From positions 8,060,001 through 8,124,000 of the forward strand of contig CM059625.1 in assembly GCA_030435675.1 (NCBI GenBank): a DNA stretch of 64,000 nucleotides, read 5' to 3'. The first letter of the stretch is position 1; each line of letters starts with the position of its first letter. The position numbers and the translations under genes are program-made. This document shows positions 35,933 to 47,422 of the stretch, one piece after another. Source of the stretch: Steinernema hermaphroditum (taxonomy: Eukaryota; Nematoda; Chromadorea; Rhabditida; Steinernematidae). The notes below the pieces were generated by a model that saw nothing but the letters and a program-made list of their open reading frames with translations, did no database searches and was not told the DNA's origin.

Positions 35933-37555
35933 AGTTCCAAAAAACTCGGGTGTCGCTGCTTCCCTCATTCGTTCAGGTGCATCAAGTCTTTCTCAGTTTC
36001 TCACTCCTCTGTTCTCGCTCGGAATTGTTGTATTTAATGTTGCCTCTGAATGCGCAGAAAATGTAATAATTAAATTTAATAATAAACCATCTATTAATCA
36101 CGTGGTCTTTCTTCACCCGACGCCAGCTTACGTCCAACTACAGCAGTTCGAGGTCACTGGGTTGCGCAACGTTGCAATGCACATTCTTTTTTTCTGCAAA
36201 AAATGTAGCAAGTCTAAGAAGATCTGACCCTATTGCTCCAGAAATCAATGATCGGTGACAACATGAAACGTGTAGCAGCTTTTGGGGAAACAACGAATCC
36301 ACGTTCTTTTTTCATGTCATCCATCTTCTTTATTGTCGGCTGTCAAAATAAGTGAGATCTATGTCACAGTTATGCGTCTGACGTTTCTTCGGGAGTAGGT
36401 CGGGAATGGACGCCGATGGGTCAAGGCTGATCGATACGAGAGTTTGGAGCTTCGCAAAGAAAGGATCGAAGAGTTACGGAAATTACGCAATGGCCTGCTA
36501 TGTGATCGCATGCGCAGAATGTCTTTGTTGGCTACACAAACGGACGTGGAGAAACGGAAGAATCGACGCGAGAGAAGATCTCAAAGGGCAAATATAGTGC
36601 GGTGCTCAATCTCTGTCAGTGTGGACACATTCAAATGCGGGGCGCAGCAAAAAGAGAAGGAAGACCCTGGATTCATCAGGATCTATCAAACTCAGGGGAT
36701 GTAGCACATATTCGCCGGAAAAACAAATGCCCCACCGTTGATTGAAGCGAACTGCATTGAAAGGGAATATGGATATACCTGAGGTCTGTTATGCACAAAG
36801 TGCTCAATGTTTAGCTGTTATTTTTGTAATACATGTCATTCGCTTCTATGCTTAGGGCGACAATAAAAAGCTGTAGAAGCAGATCTTTCGGCATTGTTTC
36901 TGTGACCGCCGTAGATGATAACATCGATATGTACCCTCTAACATTTGCATCCATATCCATCAAATGCATCAGTGACGAGTGTTCTGCGGTAGCGGAACTT
37001 CCTTCGAGAGTCGCAAATACGGTCATGAACGCATGCGCATAAAGTCGCCGGATTCTTCAAAACAAGGACACAACACAGATAAAATCTCTCCGGCAGCTTC
37101 GGCCTGCGCAAACATTCGTTTCCATATCCACTTTACTTATGCGGTCGTTTCACCTTAAGTGTTCTGATTTTTATTTCTTCTGGATTATTCAATTGTTTTA
37201 GTTAATTTAGACAGCAGATGCCATCTTTTTGCTCAGAACATATTTTGTATTGTGTTATAGCGATCAGTTACATTCCGCATCGTCCACATTAGTGTGCAGA
37301 TGCTGCTCGCATCGGGTATTCCCTTATCCACCGCCGCGTTGTTTCTCGACGTTTGCCACTTTTGGGAGATGTTAAAAAACGGATGCCCTCAATACAGTTG
37401 CAGATCACACCGACCCCCCATCGGAATCCTTATCTCTTGCGCTCACTCTCGACTTCTGCGCGAATCTCCAGGGCCACGCCTTCTGCTCGCCGTGTTTTGC
37501 GACCGCTCCCGGGGCGAAAGCGTCGGTACGGGACAGAACTGGGTCATCGTGCCAT
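35933..37555. other. Intergenic: weak coding signals only
   Basis: Begins with the collagen 3' UTR. A plus-strand frame at about 36432-36704 reads YESLELRKERIEELRKLRNG and on, a charged helical stretch that could be one exon of a gene or relic. A minus-strand frame at 36811-37026 also stays open. Neither has a start/splice chain that I can support. Confidence 0.35.
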
Positions 37556-38041
37556 ATGTCTCGACCGCAGGTACAGGCTGACGACCCGTTAAAATCGGCT
37601 AGCGTAAAAGAACAAATTCGATCTCAGAATAGCGTCGGCGCTGTGGAACAGGTCGAACCCAAGGTATCTTTTCTGTTTCATTTCCTAATAGGTTCACTTT
37701 AAAACCGATGAGATTCTTTATTCTGGTCCATGCACTTTGGTTTTTCATACCCTCACATCGCGTGGATGGAGATTTAAGTGGGGCCTTTTTAGATCTTGAA
37801 GTCATTGTGCTCGAAGATCAAAGGCAAGCTTCACTTGGGACGTCGTGCTTCCTACCAGCTTGCTCCCGAATCGAAGACTTCTAGCGAAGAAAAGAAGAAG
37901 GCGAGCTTCTTCCGCAACTTAACTTTTCGGCGATCCGATGAGACCCGGAAAGAGCAACGGCGGGTTGCCGCTATCGTCCCCGACAATGACGACGCGCCAA
38001 AAGATGTATCAGCTTGTTACCGGGCTACAGATTGCTTTTAG
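37556..38041 (+). CDS. Possible small basic protein overlapping the next collagen's start
   Basis: ATG at 37556 opens MSRPQVQADDPLKSASVKEQ, which runs to ...VEQVEPK. A donor near 37664 and a TTTTTAG acceptor at about 37792 join it in phase to ILKSLCSKIKGKLHLGRRAS, ...FRNLTFRRSDETRKEQRRVA and a stop at 38039-38041, about 119 residues. It is Lys/Arg-rich with no recognised domain. Its last exon overlaps the collagen ATG (37986) in a different frame by 56 nt, so at most one of the two uses that sequence in a given transcript. Its coding status is uncertain; the exon could equally be the 5' UTR of the collagen. Confidence 0.4.
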
Positions 38042-39222
38042 GTAGGACATGGCAATCGTGGCAATTTCACCACACATCATTTCAGTTCCGTATCTGTAAT
38101 CATTCTCTGCATTAGCCTTCCTGTTATGTACAACAATATTCAGTCTACCATTGATTATGTTGAATCTGAAATGCGATTTTGCGAGGTACGATTCATATTC
38201 CCTAGAGAAATCGTAATGTTCTCGTTGTAGCAATCAAATATTGAGGCCCTTAATGAGCTTGACTTCGGAAAGCAGATTCTCCGAATGAACAGAACAGCTC
38301 GTCAGGCTTACGATGGTGGTTATGGCTCTGGTTCAGGTCACGGCTACGGAGGTAGAGGTCGTAAGCATAGACCTTCCGCCGTTGGATACTCAAGCGATGT
38401 CACCGGAACTCCAATTGAAACTGAATGTCCAGGTGTGCCTCAGAAAGAAGAAATCGCTTCAATAGTACCTTAAGGTTGTTGCATTCCTGGACCTTCTGGC
38501 CCTCGTGGACCCTCCGGAACTCCTGGAAAGCCCGGAAACCCTGGGCCTGCTGGACGCCCTGGCACACCCGGAACCTCTCCGAACCAGACATGCCCCACTC
38601 ACGAAAACCGCCAGCCACCCCCGTGCCGCCCCTGTCCCAAGGGACCTCCTGGAATCAAGGGATGGCCTGGATTCCCCGGCGACCCCGGACCGATCGGAGA
38701 GCACGGAGCTCGTGGACTCGACGGCGAGGATGGTGCTCCTGGAGAGCCTGGGCCTGAAGGACCCCCCGGTTTCCGTGGAGGCCCTGGTGCTCCTGGAGAC
38801 AAGGGACCCACTCCTGAAGGAGAACTTCGCGAAGGACCTCCTGGCGACGCAGGACCACCCGGGCCTATTGGTGCCCCGGGACTTCCTGGACTTCCTGGAC
38901 GCAACGGTCTTACAGGTGGGTTCTCAAAACACAATGCATAATGCATAAAAATTTCCTATTAGGACCCCAAGGAGATCGTGGATGGCCCGGTCACACTGGA
39001 GAGCCCGGAGAATCCGGGTATCCGGGACCTGAAGGACCTGCTGGCTCTCAAGGACCACCTGGAGAGCCCGGAACCTGCGTCTGCCAAAACGTCGATTCCA
39101 TCATTCTCGTGAATCCCGGATCACATCAACCCAGAATTCCAGCTCAGATGGAAGTTGGTTACCCTTCCGAAGGAGTTAACTATGGGGGAGGTGCGTCCGC
39201 AGGAGGATATGGTAGAAAGTAA
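37986..39222 (+). CDS. Cuticle collagen, furin-processed (second of a pair)
   Basis: [19 protein letters not shown] (37986) joins over a 43-nt intron to [17 protein letters not shown], which gives the TM anchor. A further intron follows MRFCE. The furin site is MNRTAR, preceding a Gly/Tyr-rich stretch ([15 protein letters not shown]). The first Cys box is [13 protein letters not shown], created over a 45-nt intron with a TTAAG acceptor. The next is [20 protein letters not shown], then Gly-X-Y repeats with a short break ([17 protein letters not shown]), then [11 protein letters not shown] and a tail ending GGYGRK. AATAAA is at 39316-39321. The Cys boxes and tail match the collagen at 34654-35932. 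It is a structural cuticle protein. The start is taken at the first in-frame ATG. Confidence 0.93.
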
Positions 39223-39830
39223 TTCATTCTAATGACTCTCGCCAGTAATTCGTCAGGCATTTCCTCACCGCCTCTGTTTGTATTTAATGAGCTCGTTTGT
39301 TAATAATCACCTAATAATAAATTCTTTAATAACACATGACAATGCGACATGAAAATCAACAGTAGATCAGCGATTCTTTAATTCTTCTTTACTGAGTTTT
39401 CCTGTTCATTCATTTCATCTTCATTTACTCTTGACTCAATAGCATTCACCTTTGTGCAAAAGGCACGACGTCGCAGACCAAGTTAGCTGCTCCATCAGTG
39501 TACGCATGCTTCGAAACAATTAGCGGCTCGGCGGGCTAAGTGGAATGCCATTGCCGGATCGGCTGGAGGCACAGACTTCGCAGCAGTAGTGGATCTTCAG
39601 CTTGCGAGGCACGGGTGGTGCTCTTGGTCTTCTTGACGAGATGAGTCCATCTTGTTCTGTCCTTCGGCATGAAATGTGTGTTTGGAAGTTTTGCTTGAAG
39701 TTATGATTATTTGTCGGTGGAATGATGCATTAAATTTGCTCTAACACGTCAAAAATTGGTAAACTTCGGAAAACAATGTCATGAAGGTAATGAACTCTCC
39801 AACTGCAACTTTAGGTGCCATACGCATTTA
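39223..39830. other. Intergenic: no gene seen
   Basis: Collagen 3' UTR followed by sequence without a coding signal or recognisable RNA gene. Confidence 0.45.
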
Positions 39831-40426
39831 TTAAAACTGTACAGAAAAGGTAAGCCCAACAAAGAAGGTGAGAAGATAAGCGTAAAATCCCTCGTGAATT
39901 GCTGGATACAACCTTTGTTGCATCTGCATGCATCTTACGCATCCAGCCATCATCCCAATCAAAATGCTGTGTTTGAATAGTTCCCAAACTGTGTGCTGCC
40001 TCTTATCGTATCCGAGAGCTCTGAAACGGACAATCTGCACAATTCTCATTGTTGGCTACTTACAAAAGAAGAACGCCTATGGCTAAGGCTGCAACTGTGG
40101 AGCTGACGACTCTTTCCACGTTGCCCACCTTGCTCAACTGGTGATCGACGATTGCGCCGGCTGACCTTTCACTCATATCCATTTCCACTTTCTGATTAAG
40201 AGACCTAAATGAGCGCTACGAGAAGGCCATGGCTTCAGTACTACCAGATATATCCGTGCATCCAAATGCTATTGAACAGGAAATCAAACATCTGCGCACT
40301 CACAAACACGGCGACGGCGAATCGGAAGCATCTCTCGGCTACTTTGCGGGCCGTCTTCTCAAAATCCGACAATTCTTCACGCTCGGTCAACATGAGTTTC
40401 GCTGCAGGAAATCGATTTTCCGCCAT
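39831..40426 (-). CDS. Unknown small multi-TM protein
   Basis: Starting at MAENRFPAAKLMLTEREELS (40426), a short charged head leads to a first hydrophobic segment (FRFAVAVFVSAQMFDFLFNS), then over an intron (donor in the TGGTAGTACT region, acceptor CATTTAG) WSLNQKVEMDMSERSAGAIV. A second segment is VVSSTVAALAIGVLLLAL, a third KHSILIGMMAGC, and a possible last one FYAYLLTFFVGLTF ending SVQF and a stop at 39831. Phases agree over the two introns. The 3' end is less certain because GTAAGATGC at the GC|GTAAG position could be another donor. I recognise no family. Confidence 0.45.
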
Positions 40427-40646
40427 TCGCGAACCTTATCCAAACTCAGGGAACGGTGCGTGAACTCTTCGCCTTCGCCTTGACCCACATCGACTGAACT
40501 TCTGCGCGGACACTTTTTATGCGCCGCGAGTTGCTACTCTTTCGCGGATATACGACGATAATATACGGCGAGAAGTAATTGTTTAATGAGCAACGAAAGG
40601 GCGCCGGATACAAAAATAAGTCATAGGGGGCAGAGCGCTCGAAATC

Positions 40647-41638
40647 TCAAAATCGGGAACCGACTGCGGTTGTTATGTGCAGAGAACCATCTGCAGGAAG
40701 ACTCACACAGGCGCGTTCCTCGAGAGAGGCGATGAAATGGGCTTCGATACGGTAGTTTCCCTCAAGGAGGGAAGCGAGAAAACTGTCAACTTGGAGAGGG
40801 GGAAGCCGAATGGTGTGGTTGAAGCGGTCGGGAATGTTGCTGCTATTGTACACCCCGGGCTGAGATATGAAGTTACAGTAGTCATTGCCAATTATAGCGC
40901 AGATGTTGAAGCGACTGAAATTAGAATAGAATAAATTTCCCTTCAACTATTCGGTATTATTCTTAAGACCAAACGCGGTCTTCAATGCGATATCATATCC
41001 ATTCCTCTCATATGCAATTTTAATTTCTGATTTAAAAATAATATGGTAAAAGTACTACAATTAATTGTAAAAGCACTGGTAGAAAACGTTTCTTTTTTTG
41101 AAACCAATGAGATTTTTGATAAAATCATACATAGAAATCCATATATGTAACACAAACCAGAAGTTGCTGAACATGGACATTCCGAATCCTCCTAAACAAA
41201 GCCATTGAATGTAGGGATAGGTTCGCGTCATGGTCAGATGGATGAACGTGTTTTCTGGCTCCAGCGAATCTAGCATAGCCAGGCTACCTAAATTTTTGTA
41301 CAATATGGCAAAGGTGCGTATTCGAACTCACTTGTGTTATCGATCTTTAGAAATCCAGGAAATTGCAGCGCTGGTCTTGTAACTCCAAACGAAGTGTGGC
41401 ACACAGGTCTCATGTTCCTGTCGTAAGAGAAAAAACGCAGAGATTTGGCATTGAACGCCTTAAGAAGCCCAACTAAACGTTAAATATAAAGGAGGCACTT
41501 GGACTGTGGGTTACTACATGGCTGACATTCCCCAAGAGAGATCAAGTTGTCCCTCCCGTCTATGCAAGTCGCGTTTTGTGCATGCAGAAGCTGGGCACTG
41601 AATACTACAGCAGACACAACAAGAATTGGTATGTTCAT
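40647..41638 (-). CDS. GM2-activator-like ML-domain secreted protein, copy 2
   Basis: MNIPILVVSAVVFSAQLLHA (41638) is a signal peptide. TCIDGRDNLIS and, over a 45-nt intron, LLKAFNAKSLRFFSYDRNMR then PVCHTSFGVTRPALQFPGFL follow, next LEPENTFIHLTMTRTYPYIQ, FGMSMFSNF|C RFNICAIIGNDYC, and LPPLQVDSFLASLLEGNYRI then EAHFIASLEERACVSLP. It ends at TGA (40647-40649). It aligns block for block with the ML protein at 26957-27878, and the LPxxxxxLLEGNYRIEA stretch is close to the GM2 activator C-terminus. It is likely a secreted or lysosomal lipid-binding protein. The intron before RFNICAII is about 240 nt, long for this window. Confidence 0.78.
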
Positions 41639-42173
41639 GGGCACTCTTCGAATAATATTTGCGGAAAATGATGCATTTCCTGCTTTTATCTAGCAGTGCC
41701 AACAATAGCTTGCACTGTCGCGGCAATCCATTGCCGAAGAGAGTAATCCTGTGAAAGGGAAACAGCAAAACACCGAAATTTCCTTTCACGTGAAAAGCGG
41801 ATTGAGGTGTATGGACCACGCGAACTCGTTTTAGTTCTTGCGCCTCATGGCCCTAGTGATCTCTTCTGAATATGCTCTGATCACTTTCCTTTGCAAGTGG
41901 TGAGTGCTATTGCAACATTCGATGATTGAAGTGGCTGTATGAGTACCCAACGAAGTCAATCGACAATCGAACGAGAGTAGCGACTAGTCCGTTCGAGATT
42001 AATGAAAGTCTTTGGAAATCGGCATCGCGCCGTCTGTGGTCAAGAATGCTGTTGACCCATATCTTTCAAGACAAACTCGTTCACATAAAACGATTTATTT
42101 ATATATAAGAACTCTTCTCGAAAGTGAAAGTCATACAGAGTTCGCAAACGGATTGAAAGTGTTGCATTGAAGG
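41639..42173. promoter_or_regulatory. Divergent intergenic region
   Basis: 535 bp between the start codons of the ML gene (minus) and the ZP gene (plus); it should hold both promoters. No specific motif was identified. Confidence 0.35.
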
Positions 42174-43973
42174 ATGTTCGCTTTCTCTCTGCTGCTCGCT
42201 TTACCGGTTGGCCAGTCTTTTTCTCTTATAATTTGTGCCGTGCACTTGTTTAGAGCATTGTCAGTGCTCTTCGCTATCCCAACGAGATTGTAGAAACGCC
42301 GACAGTCGTCTGTGAAACTGACAGAATCATAGTAAAGGTAGGCTAAGAAGTCCAGCGTATCGTGTCGTATTCCAAAATGAAAAGGTGCGGACGACCAGCT
42401 CGAATCCTTCCCTCATTTACGCAGAGGAATTCCATGAGAATCCAGAATGTATTGTGAGGCATATGAACAAAATCCAAATTTTCCACAACAGCTGCGGGAT
42501 GACGGCTGAAAAAATGGTACTTACATCTATGTCATTTCCTCAGGCGTTTATTCAAGAAAAATCCGTCCGGAACGACCTATCGCTTATGCCTTGCGGTACA
42601 AATCCATCCTTTATTCGTAACGGAGTCCGACCGCTCGTACTGCGCTCAGTGTGTATACATGGATTCGAACGTCGTGGAGGACTTGCAACAAACAATCGCA
42701 GTCAGGTTCGTTTGTGTAGGAAGACTTATACATAGATGTACCCACTTAGCGAGTCGGCTCCCAATGAACTTGATCCCCAGTTCGATGAGTTTTCGACTCC
42801 CAGATGCAGTTACTCCATTCGCCGTGGAACGGTCGACGGAACGCCGATCCATTACGCAACTATAGGAGAAACTGTGTTTCATGTCTGGCAATGCGACAAC
42901 GGTACAACTTTCGGTAGTTTGTGCGAAAATTAATTGCTTCTATCTTTCCGAACACATCGGGATGCTCGTGCAAAACTGCTATGTCGAGGACATGCAAGGC
43001 AACAAGATTCTGATCATCGATCAGAACGGGTACAGTAACGATACATTGCGAAATGCGCATTCCTAAATGACGGAATTTAGGTGCGGCGTTGATCAGTATG
43101 TCCTCTCGACGCCGCAATACACACGTGATCTAAAAACAGCCTTCCAGGTAAGACTGTGAGCCGTTTCGGGCATCTCTGATGTCTTCAGGAATCGCATGTG
43201 TTCAAATTTGCTGAAAAGACAGTCACGCGGTTCACGTGCCAACTACGCCTTTGCATGAATCACGACAATGGATGCGAAGGCATAACTGTAAGAGAACAAC
43301 TGACAAAAATAACAATACAATGCCCATTTAGCCGCCAAAATGTGGATCTGTAGCTGATGAAGACGCCGTCGTCCACTCGAAGCCTCTCGCCCTAGAGCCT
43401 CCCCCGATTTCCTCGACGGAAAACGATAACGACATGCTCTCTTACGGGCCCCTGGATAAAAAGCCTCCTTCGATCTCTCCCAAGAGTGTCCATGGTGTGC
43501 CGACCGCCTTCGGCAAGAATCAGTATTTTTCTGCACTACGGTTTTCATAGGTCCTATTTTTCGATTTAGGATGAACCGCGACAAGAGACAGCTCGTTCTT
43601 GTTGCGAACGGCACACACGAGATGCCCCCTCGTGAGGCAGCTGTTCAACGTGCTTCTTCCGATAACCTTCCAGAATTGGACGTCGTCGGGATTCTCCGTG
43701 TTCTCGATTCTCCGGAAGATGTCGAATATTTCGGTTTGAACAAACACTTTCGTAAATGATAAATAACAATTCTTTGTTCCAGAAGAACGTCTGAAGGGAG
43801 GAACAGCAGAAGAAGCGTCAGCGCTTACGTGCTTGCCTAACGGAATGTACATCGGTCTCATCGTTACTGTGATCATTCTGGTAGCAATCCAAATCATCGC
43901 CTTCACGCTTGTCTTCGTTGATCGCAAATGTTTCGCAAAGTTGAGAGCGAAAACACTCAAACAAAGTTGCTAA
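42174..43973 (+). CDS. ZP-domain, furin-cleaved transmembrane protein (cuticlin-like)
   Basis: Signal peptide MFAFSLLLALPVGQ (42174). The ZP domain includes TPTVVCETDRIIVK, CIVRHMNKIQIFHNSCGM, the highly characteristic LAVQIHPLFVTESDRSYCAQ then CVYM, PRCSYSIRRGTVDGTPIHYA, VFHVWQC, IGMLVQNCYVEDMQGNKILI and CGVDQYVLSTPQYTRDLKTA, then FTCQLRLCMNHDNGCEG. After it come a Pro/Ser-rich part, the furin site NRDKR, and one TM (MYIGLIVTVIILVAIQIIAF) with a short tail ending TLKQSC, TAA at 43971-43973. This is the cuticlin-like layout: cleavage releases the ZP domain, which polymerises in the extracellular matrix. Small introns (40-51 nt) connect all but one boundary. The join between VFHVWQCDN and IGMLV has no AG acceptor (see finding). 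AATAAA is at 44062-44067. Confidence 0.87.
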
Positions 43974-44862
43974 GTCTGTAAACAGTGACTAAGCGAGTTT
44001 ATACGTATGTGACGCACTGTATATCAGTGGATTAACTATTCCCATATTTGTTTTACGAAAGAATAAACATTGCAATCGAATGAGTCATGTTGCCTGCAGT
44101 TCTGCTGCGTACGCCATTCAAATTACTTATTACAAACCTTCATGGTTGGTCTTCGATGTTGAGTAACTTATGCATAGCATTACTGTACTATGTTTAAGTC
44201 ATGCACTTTCAGGTGCAATGGTTTGAACCGATTGTTCTTTTATTTCGATCGTTCTGGTTTCGTTCATATACTTCTACTTGTTTCAAGTGTTGTCAATTGA
44301 TTCATGAATAAGTCGGCGTTTTCGAGAATTGTCAAATATTCGATTTAAGTACTTGTTCCGTCATTTTCATATGCTTTTGTGCTTTACTTTGCTTTTCTTA
44401 GCCGACACAAAAATAAATAGGCTTTGCAGCAAAAAGTAGCTATAAGTACTTACAGTACAGTAACGGTCCTTTTTCCATTCGTTCCTATAAAGCATCTTCC
44501 ATCTGGAAGAGGATGCGGACGACTGACAGCAGTCTACAGTTGCAGTATAAACAGGATTCCCTTCTTCATTCCGCAATAAACAAATGAGCGCGATATGTAC
44601 GAACTCTTGCAATCAAATGCTTTTTATTGTATTTGCCTTCACCGTTACACCTGGCGCAACAAAACGATCTATAGTGTGTAGTGAAATGAAATATCTCAGC
44701 GACGCATCCTCATTTCATTTGAGGCATTCATTCGAGGAATTCTCGTTTGTTTGCTGACACTTCACCCGTGTGGCGCTTACATCACCAAGTGATTCCGCTA
44801 TTACGACCAGTCTGTACATGGATTCAGTGGCCGGCTCTTCACTAGCTGTGCAACACGACCTA
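43974..44862. other. Intergenic: no gene seen
   Basis: 3' flank of the ZP gene and the left flank of a mariner relic. A minus-strand open frame at 44715-44984 runs into the element and has no motif. Confidence 0.45.
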
Positions 44863-45737
44863 TTAGGTCGTTTAGTTGAAGACGGACCAATCCGTAAATA
44901 TCTTTCATTTTCGCAAATTCTACTGCCTGGCACGTTGCAGAATACAGTTAATATCCACCCCACATTATGATTTGCCTTGTACATTCCATTCTTCCTGATT
45001 TACGGGGCCTATTCTGTCTTTGTGATCATTTTTCTGGCACTTCCAGATTACGAAATGCGAGGTGGTGTATGAGATTTCTATGGTACTAATTGCATGATGG
45101 ACGGCAACTGCTTTCTGTCACGTACATCCTCGAGTCTTGCCTGTCGGATGCACTTATCGCTGTGTTCGTCATGTACATGGACAATCTCAAAAAGATGGAT
45201 CTGTCAGATCACCATGTTCTGCTAACTTTAACGTTTCCAATTGGTTAAGTACTGTAACAGACCATGGCGATATGCTACTTATGGGTGATCCTCTCTGATG
45301 CCCACATAACGATTCCACGAGCTCATTTCTGCCTTACAGAAATAAAAGCCAAATGTAAAAAAATGACTCATCTATTCACAAAAAGAACGTCGGCCCAAGA
45401 TCGGAGAGTGTTTCCAAGTTGATCTCCGTAATGACCCTTCACTTTGAGCTCAGAGATTTTTGTTTGCTTTTCATTTAGCACTCTCTTCGTTTTATCTAAC
45501 TATGACATGTGCTGGTCCACAAATGATGAAATCAAAGGAATATGGAGGCCAAAAATTAGACCAAAACATTTTTTTGGCTGGAAACCCCTCGTATTCTATG
45601 ACGAAGGAATCCGGATGTTGCTCACAAAGTACAATGATGTTACCGATGGATACGGTTAATACCTTGATCGAAATCTGTGTGATTAACGTAAATGAACAAT
45701 CATCACAATGTGACCCATTTTCAACCTAACAACCCAA
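44863..45737 (+). mobile_element. Decayed mariner-family transposon, copy 2
   Basis: 875 bp with imperfect ~23-bp terminal inverted repeats (left TTAGGTCGTTTAGTTGAAGA, right end reading inward TTGGGTTGTTAGGTTGAAAA), flanked by TA on both sides (44861-44862, 45738-45739). The interior matches the copy at 6707-7621 in the same orientation (for example the CATTCTTCCTGAT region), and the plus strand keeps the transposase C-terminus as FFGWKPLVFYDEGIRMLLTK. Stops interrupt the frame, so it is inactive. The TIRs and interior are more diverged than those of copy 1. Confidence 0.82.
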
Positions 45738-46202
45738 TATTAACCCACTCCAATGAAACAATTAAACATTATGTACAGCGATTTTCGCACGATTATCCCC
45801 AACATCGGCGTTCGTGTTCTGTCTATAGACAAAACAAGCGAGAGGATGCCCTTGTTATCTCACTGTGATCGCGATAGTGATACTTATTTTCATTACGATT
45901 TTTAAACTGTCTCCATAGGGACATTTGGAACGTATGTATCGCCTTGCAATTATTCGCATCGATTGAGCCTACTCTGTTTACATTCATCCGCAAATATTCG
46001 GTTTGCGTGGACGCGATTGGAAGCAAAATAGCTCAAAACGGATACGACACTCGATTCCGGTGCCGCTGCCTATGTCAAACGACCAGACGATTCTTTGTTA
46101 ATGAGAAATACCCTTTCTCGTGTTATCCATAAAGAAGACGATAGAGGTTGATGCTTCACTTTGCAGATTATTCAAATTCGTTATTTTTGTTTCAGATGGT
46201 TC
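45738..46202. other. Intergenic: no gene seen
   Basis: Right flank of the mariner relic and upstream region of the glycosyltransferase gene. A TTTCAG at 46190-46197 just before the ATG could be a trans-splice or 5'-intron acceptor. Confidence 0.4.
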
Positions 46203-47422
46203 ATGATGAATCGACTCGGTCATTGCCGTCCTCGTCTGTGGCCATGCCGTCGTTTTGAAGCCGCCGCTATTACTGTATTACTGCTACTTGCCATAAAACT
46301 ACTGTGGATTTGGGGCTCTCACAAACAGCGCAACGTCACAATTATTGTTATAACGCCAACACACAAGAGACCTGAGCGGTTGGCTGATATGACCAGGTAC
46401 TTATGCCGATGCAACTATGATAATAGCATCCAAACAAACGAATTTTCGTATTGCAAAAAAAAACCGCACTGCAAAAACGTCGATTTCCATGACCTAAGTG
46501 CATAAGATTTATGTGCTTGGAAACCATTACTTAATTGATACAAAGTCAAATGTTCTGTTTCATACATTCTGAATTTGCGAAACCCTTTACAAAAAAAGTT
46601 CAGATTTTCGCAGACACTTTCCCATATTGACAATCTTCACTGGATTGTGATTGAGGACGGAACCTCGAAGGTAGCGGCCGTCGAGAGGATTCTCATCCGA
46701 TCCGGACTTCGCTATGTATACTTCACAGCCACAACGGAACCCGGCTTTCCTAGTGAGTCTTGACGTTGTTTATCTTTGATTTCCCGCACTATGTTTACTA
46801 GAGCGAGGATGGACTCACCGAAATGTTGCTCTCCGCTACATCCGAAGGCATTACAAGGATTACGGTCGTGGCGCAGTGGTGTACTTTGCCGACGATGACA
46901 ACTCATATGATGTACGCTTGTTCAATAACTACATTCGAAATGTCAAGGCCGTCGGAATTTGGGCAGTTGGTGAGTTATATTTTGAAGTTCACACTTATTT
47001 CTTCACTTCAGGACTTGCTGGATCGGCGCTGGTGGAAGCGCCTCATGTCATAAACGGAACCATCACAGCATGGGACGTCGTCTATGCTCCTAAGCGGCGC
47101 TTTGCAACAGATATGGCTGGCTTTGCCATCAACCTAGAACTCATTTTGCAATTTGACAGGTATGCGCGGTTTTTTAAACTACTTTAAGGACTCTATAGCT
47201 TCATTGAACCACACTCCTTCATATCATATATTTAGTGCCCAGTTCAGTCGCGCATGCATCAAGACGGTTCCAGAATCATGCTTCTTGGAGCAATTCAACA
47301 TAACTAAAGAGTCATGCGAAGCATTCGGATATGACGACGAACCGAAGGAGATTCTCGTTTGGCACACGAAGACGAAAAATATAGGGACACGTGGCGAGAA
47401 ACATGGTTATGTCATCGAGTAG
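46203..47422 (+). CDS. Family-43 beta-1,3-glucuronyltransferase (Golgi type II membrane protein)
   Basis: MMNRLGHCRPRLWPC (46203) is a cytosolic head followed by a TM (FEAAAITVLLLLAIKLLWIW). The catalytic domain shows VTIIVITPTHKRPERLADMT, LHWIVIEDGT, GWTHRNVALRYIRRH, GRGAVVYFADDDNSYDVRLF with the DDD metal-binding motif, VKAVGIWAVGLAGS, VVYAPKRRFATDMAGFAINL and PKEILVWHTKTKN. These are the GT43 hallmarks shared by SQV-8 (linker-region GlcAT-I, needed for chondroitin/heparan synthesis) and the paralogous GLCT enzymes. Which of these it is cannot be decided here. Introns of about 190, 58, 44 and 74 nt join in phase. The stop is TAG at 47420-47422; AATAAA is at 47504-47509. The protein looks complete. 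Confidence 0.93.

Noticed and set aside
36811..37026. 71-codon minus-strand frame upstream of the second collagen
   Set aside because: Plausible composition but isolated; the other strand is also open over the same bases.
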